Part shown: positions 6,652 through 6,692 of the stretch, in pieces | Layout: each line of letters begins with the position of its first letter | Numbering within the stretch: position 1 is the first letter of the stretch | Assembly (NCBI GenBank): GCA_013393545.1 | Contig: JABXHG010000258.1 | Location: forward strand, 1-6,692 | Length of the DNA stretch: 6,692 nt | Direction of reading: 5' to 3' | From: Alteromonadaceae bacterium | GTDB taxonomy: Bacteria > Pseudomonadota > Gammaproteobacteria > Pseudomonadales > Oleiphilaceae | The notes under the pieces: generated by a model | What the model was told of the DNA's origin: nothing | The model's database searches: none | Seen by the model: the letters and a program-made list of their open reading frames with translations, nothing else | Translations under genes and position numbers: made by a program

Positions 6652-6692
6652 GCTAATTAAATTATAAAAGCTTTGTCACATACTGAGTAAAA
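6652..6692. other. Intergenic end of the window
   Basis: These 41 AT-rich bases follow the last stop codon. They contain the short palindrome AAAGCTTT but no stem with a T-tract, so the FlgO operon is not visibly terminated here and may continue beyond the window. Confidence 0.5.

Noticed and set aside
6661..6666. TATAAT on the minus strand near the window end
   Set aside because: The hexamer at proper -35 spacing matches poorly, and it would drive transcription antisense to the FlgO operon. It is most likely chance in AT-rich DNA.
1..6692. A defence island, mobile element or CRISPR array
   Set aside because: There is no transposase, integrase, repeat array, nuclease or toxin-like gene, and every recognisable gene is of ordinary chromosomal type.

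Overview
The window comes from a gammaproteobacterium, most likely a marine member of the Alteromonadales or a close relative. The base composition leans mildly to AT. A long TonB-dependent receptor with an EVERIQVTGSR-type N-terminus lies next to an S9 peptidase, and these are followed by FlgO-family genes typical of polar-flagellated gammaproteobacteria. The lineage is inferred from gene content and protein style, not from a marker gene. All genes are on the + strand and the coding density is high.

Region 1 (1-2829) holds the last 909 codons of a TonB-dependent outer-membrane receptor. Its start codon lies before the window, and it ends at a strong intrinsic terminator. Region 2 (2830-4850) holds a complete exported S9-family serine peptidase, followed by a perfect GC-rich hairpin. 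A receptor next to a secreted oligopeptidase suggests peptide scavenging: import through the outer membrane, then cleavage in the periplasm. The terminator between them means they are not a simple cotranscribed pair.

Region 3 (4851-5394) holds a small exported protein of unknown function with two CX4C cysteine pairs, preceded by a plausible sigma-70 promoter. Region 4 (5395-6651) holds two tandem FlgO-domain genes, 14 bp apart. The first product has an ordinary signal peptide and no cysteine; the second is a lipoprotein. Just upstream is a near-consensus FliA (sigma-28) promoter, TAAATCTT-N11-GCCGATAA, which supports assigning this pair to the flagellar late-gene regulon.

I see no mobile element, CRISPR array, rRNA or tRNA gene. 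I see no convincing new multi-gene system. The most informative signals are the FliA promoter before the FlgO pair, the different anchoring of the two paralogues, and the unrecognised CX4C exported protein.
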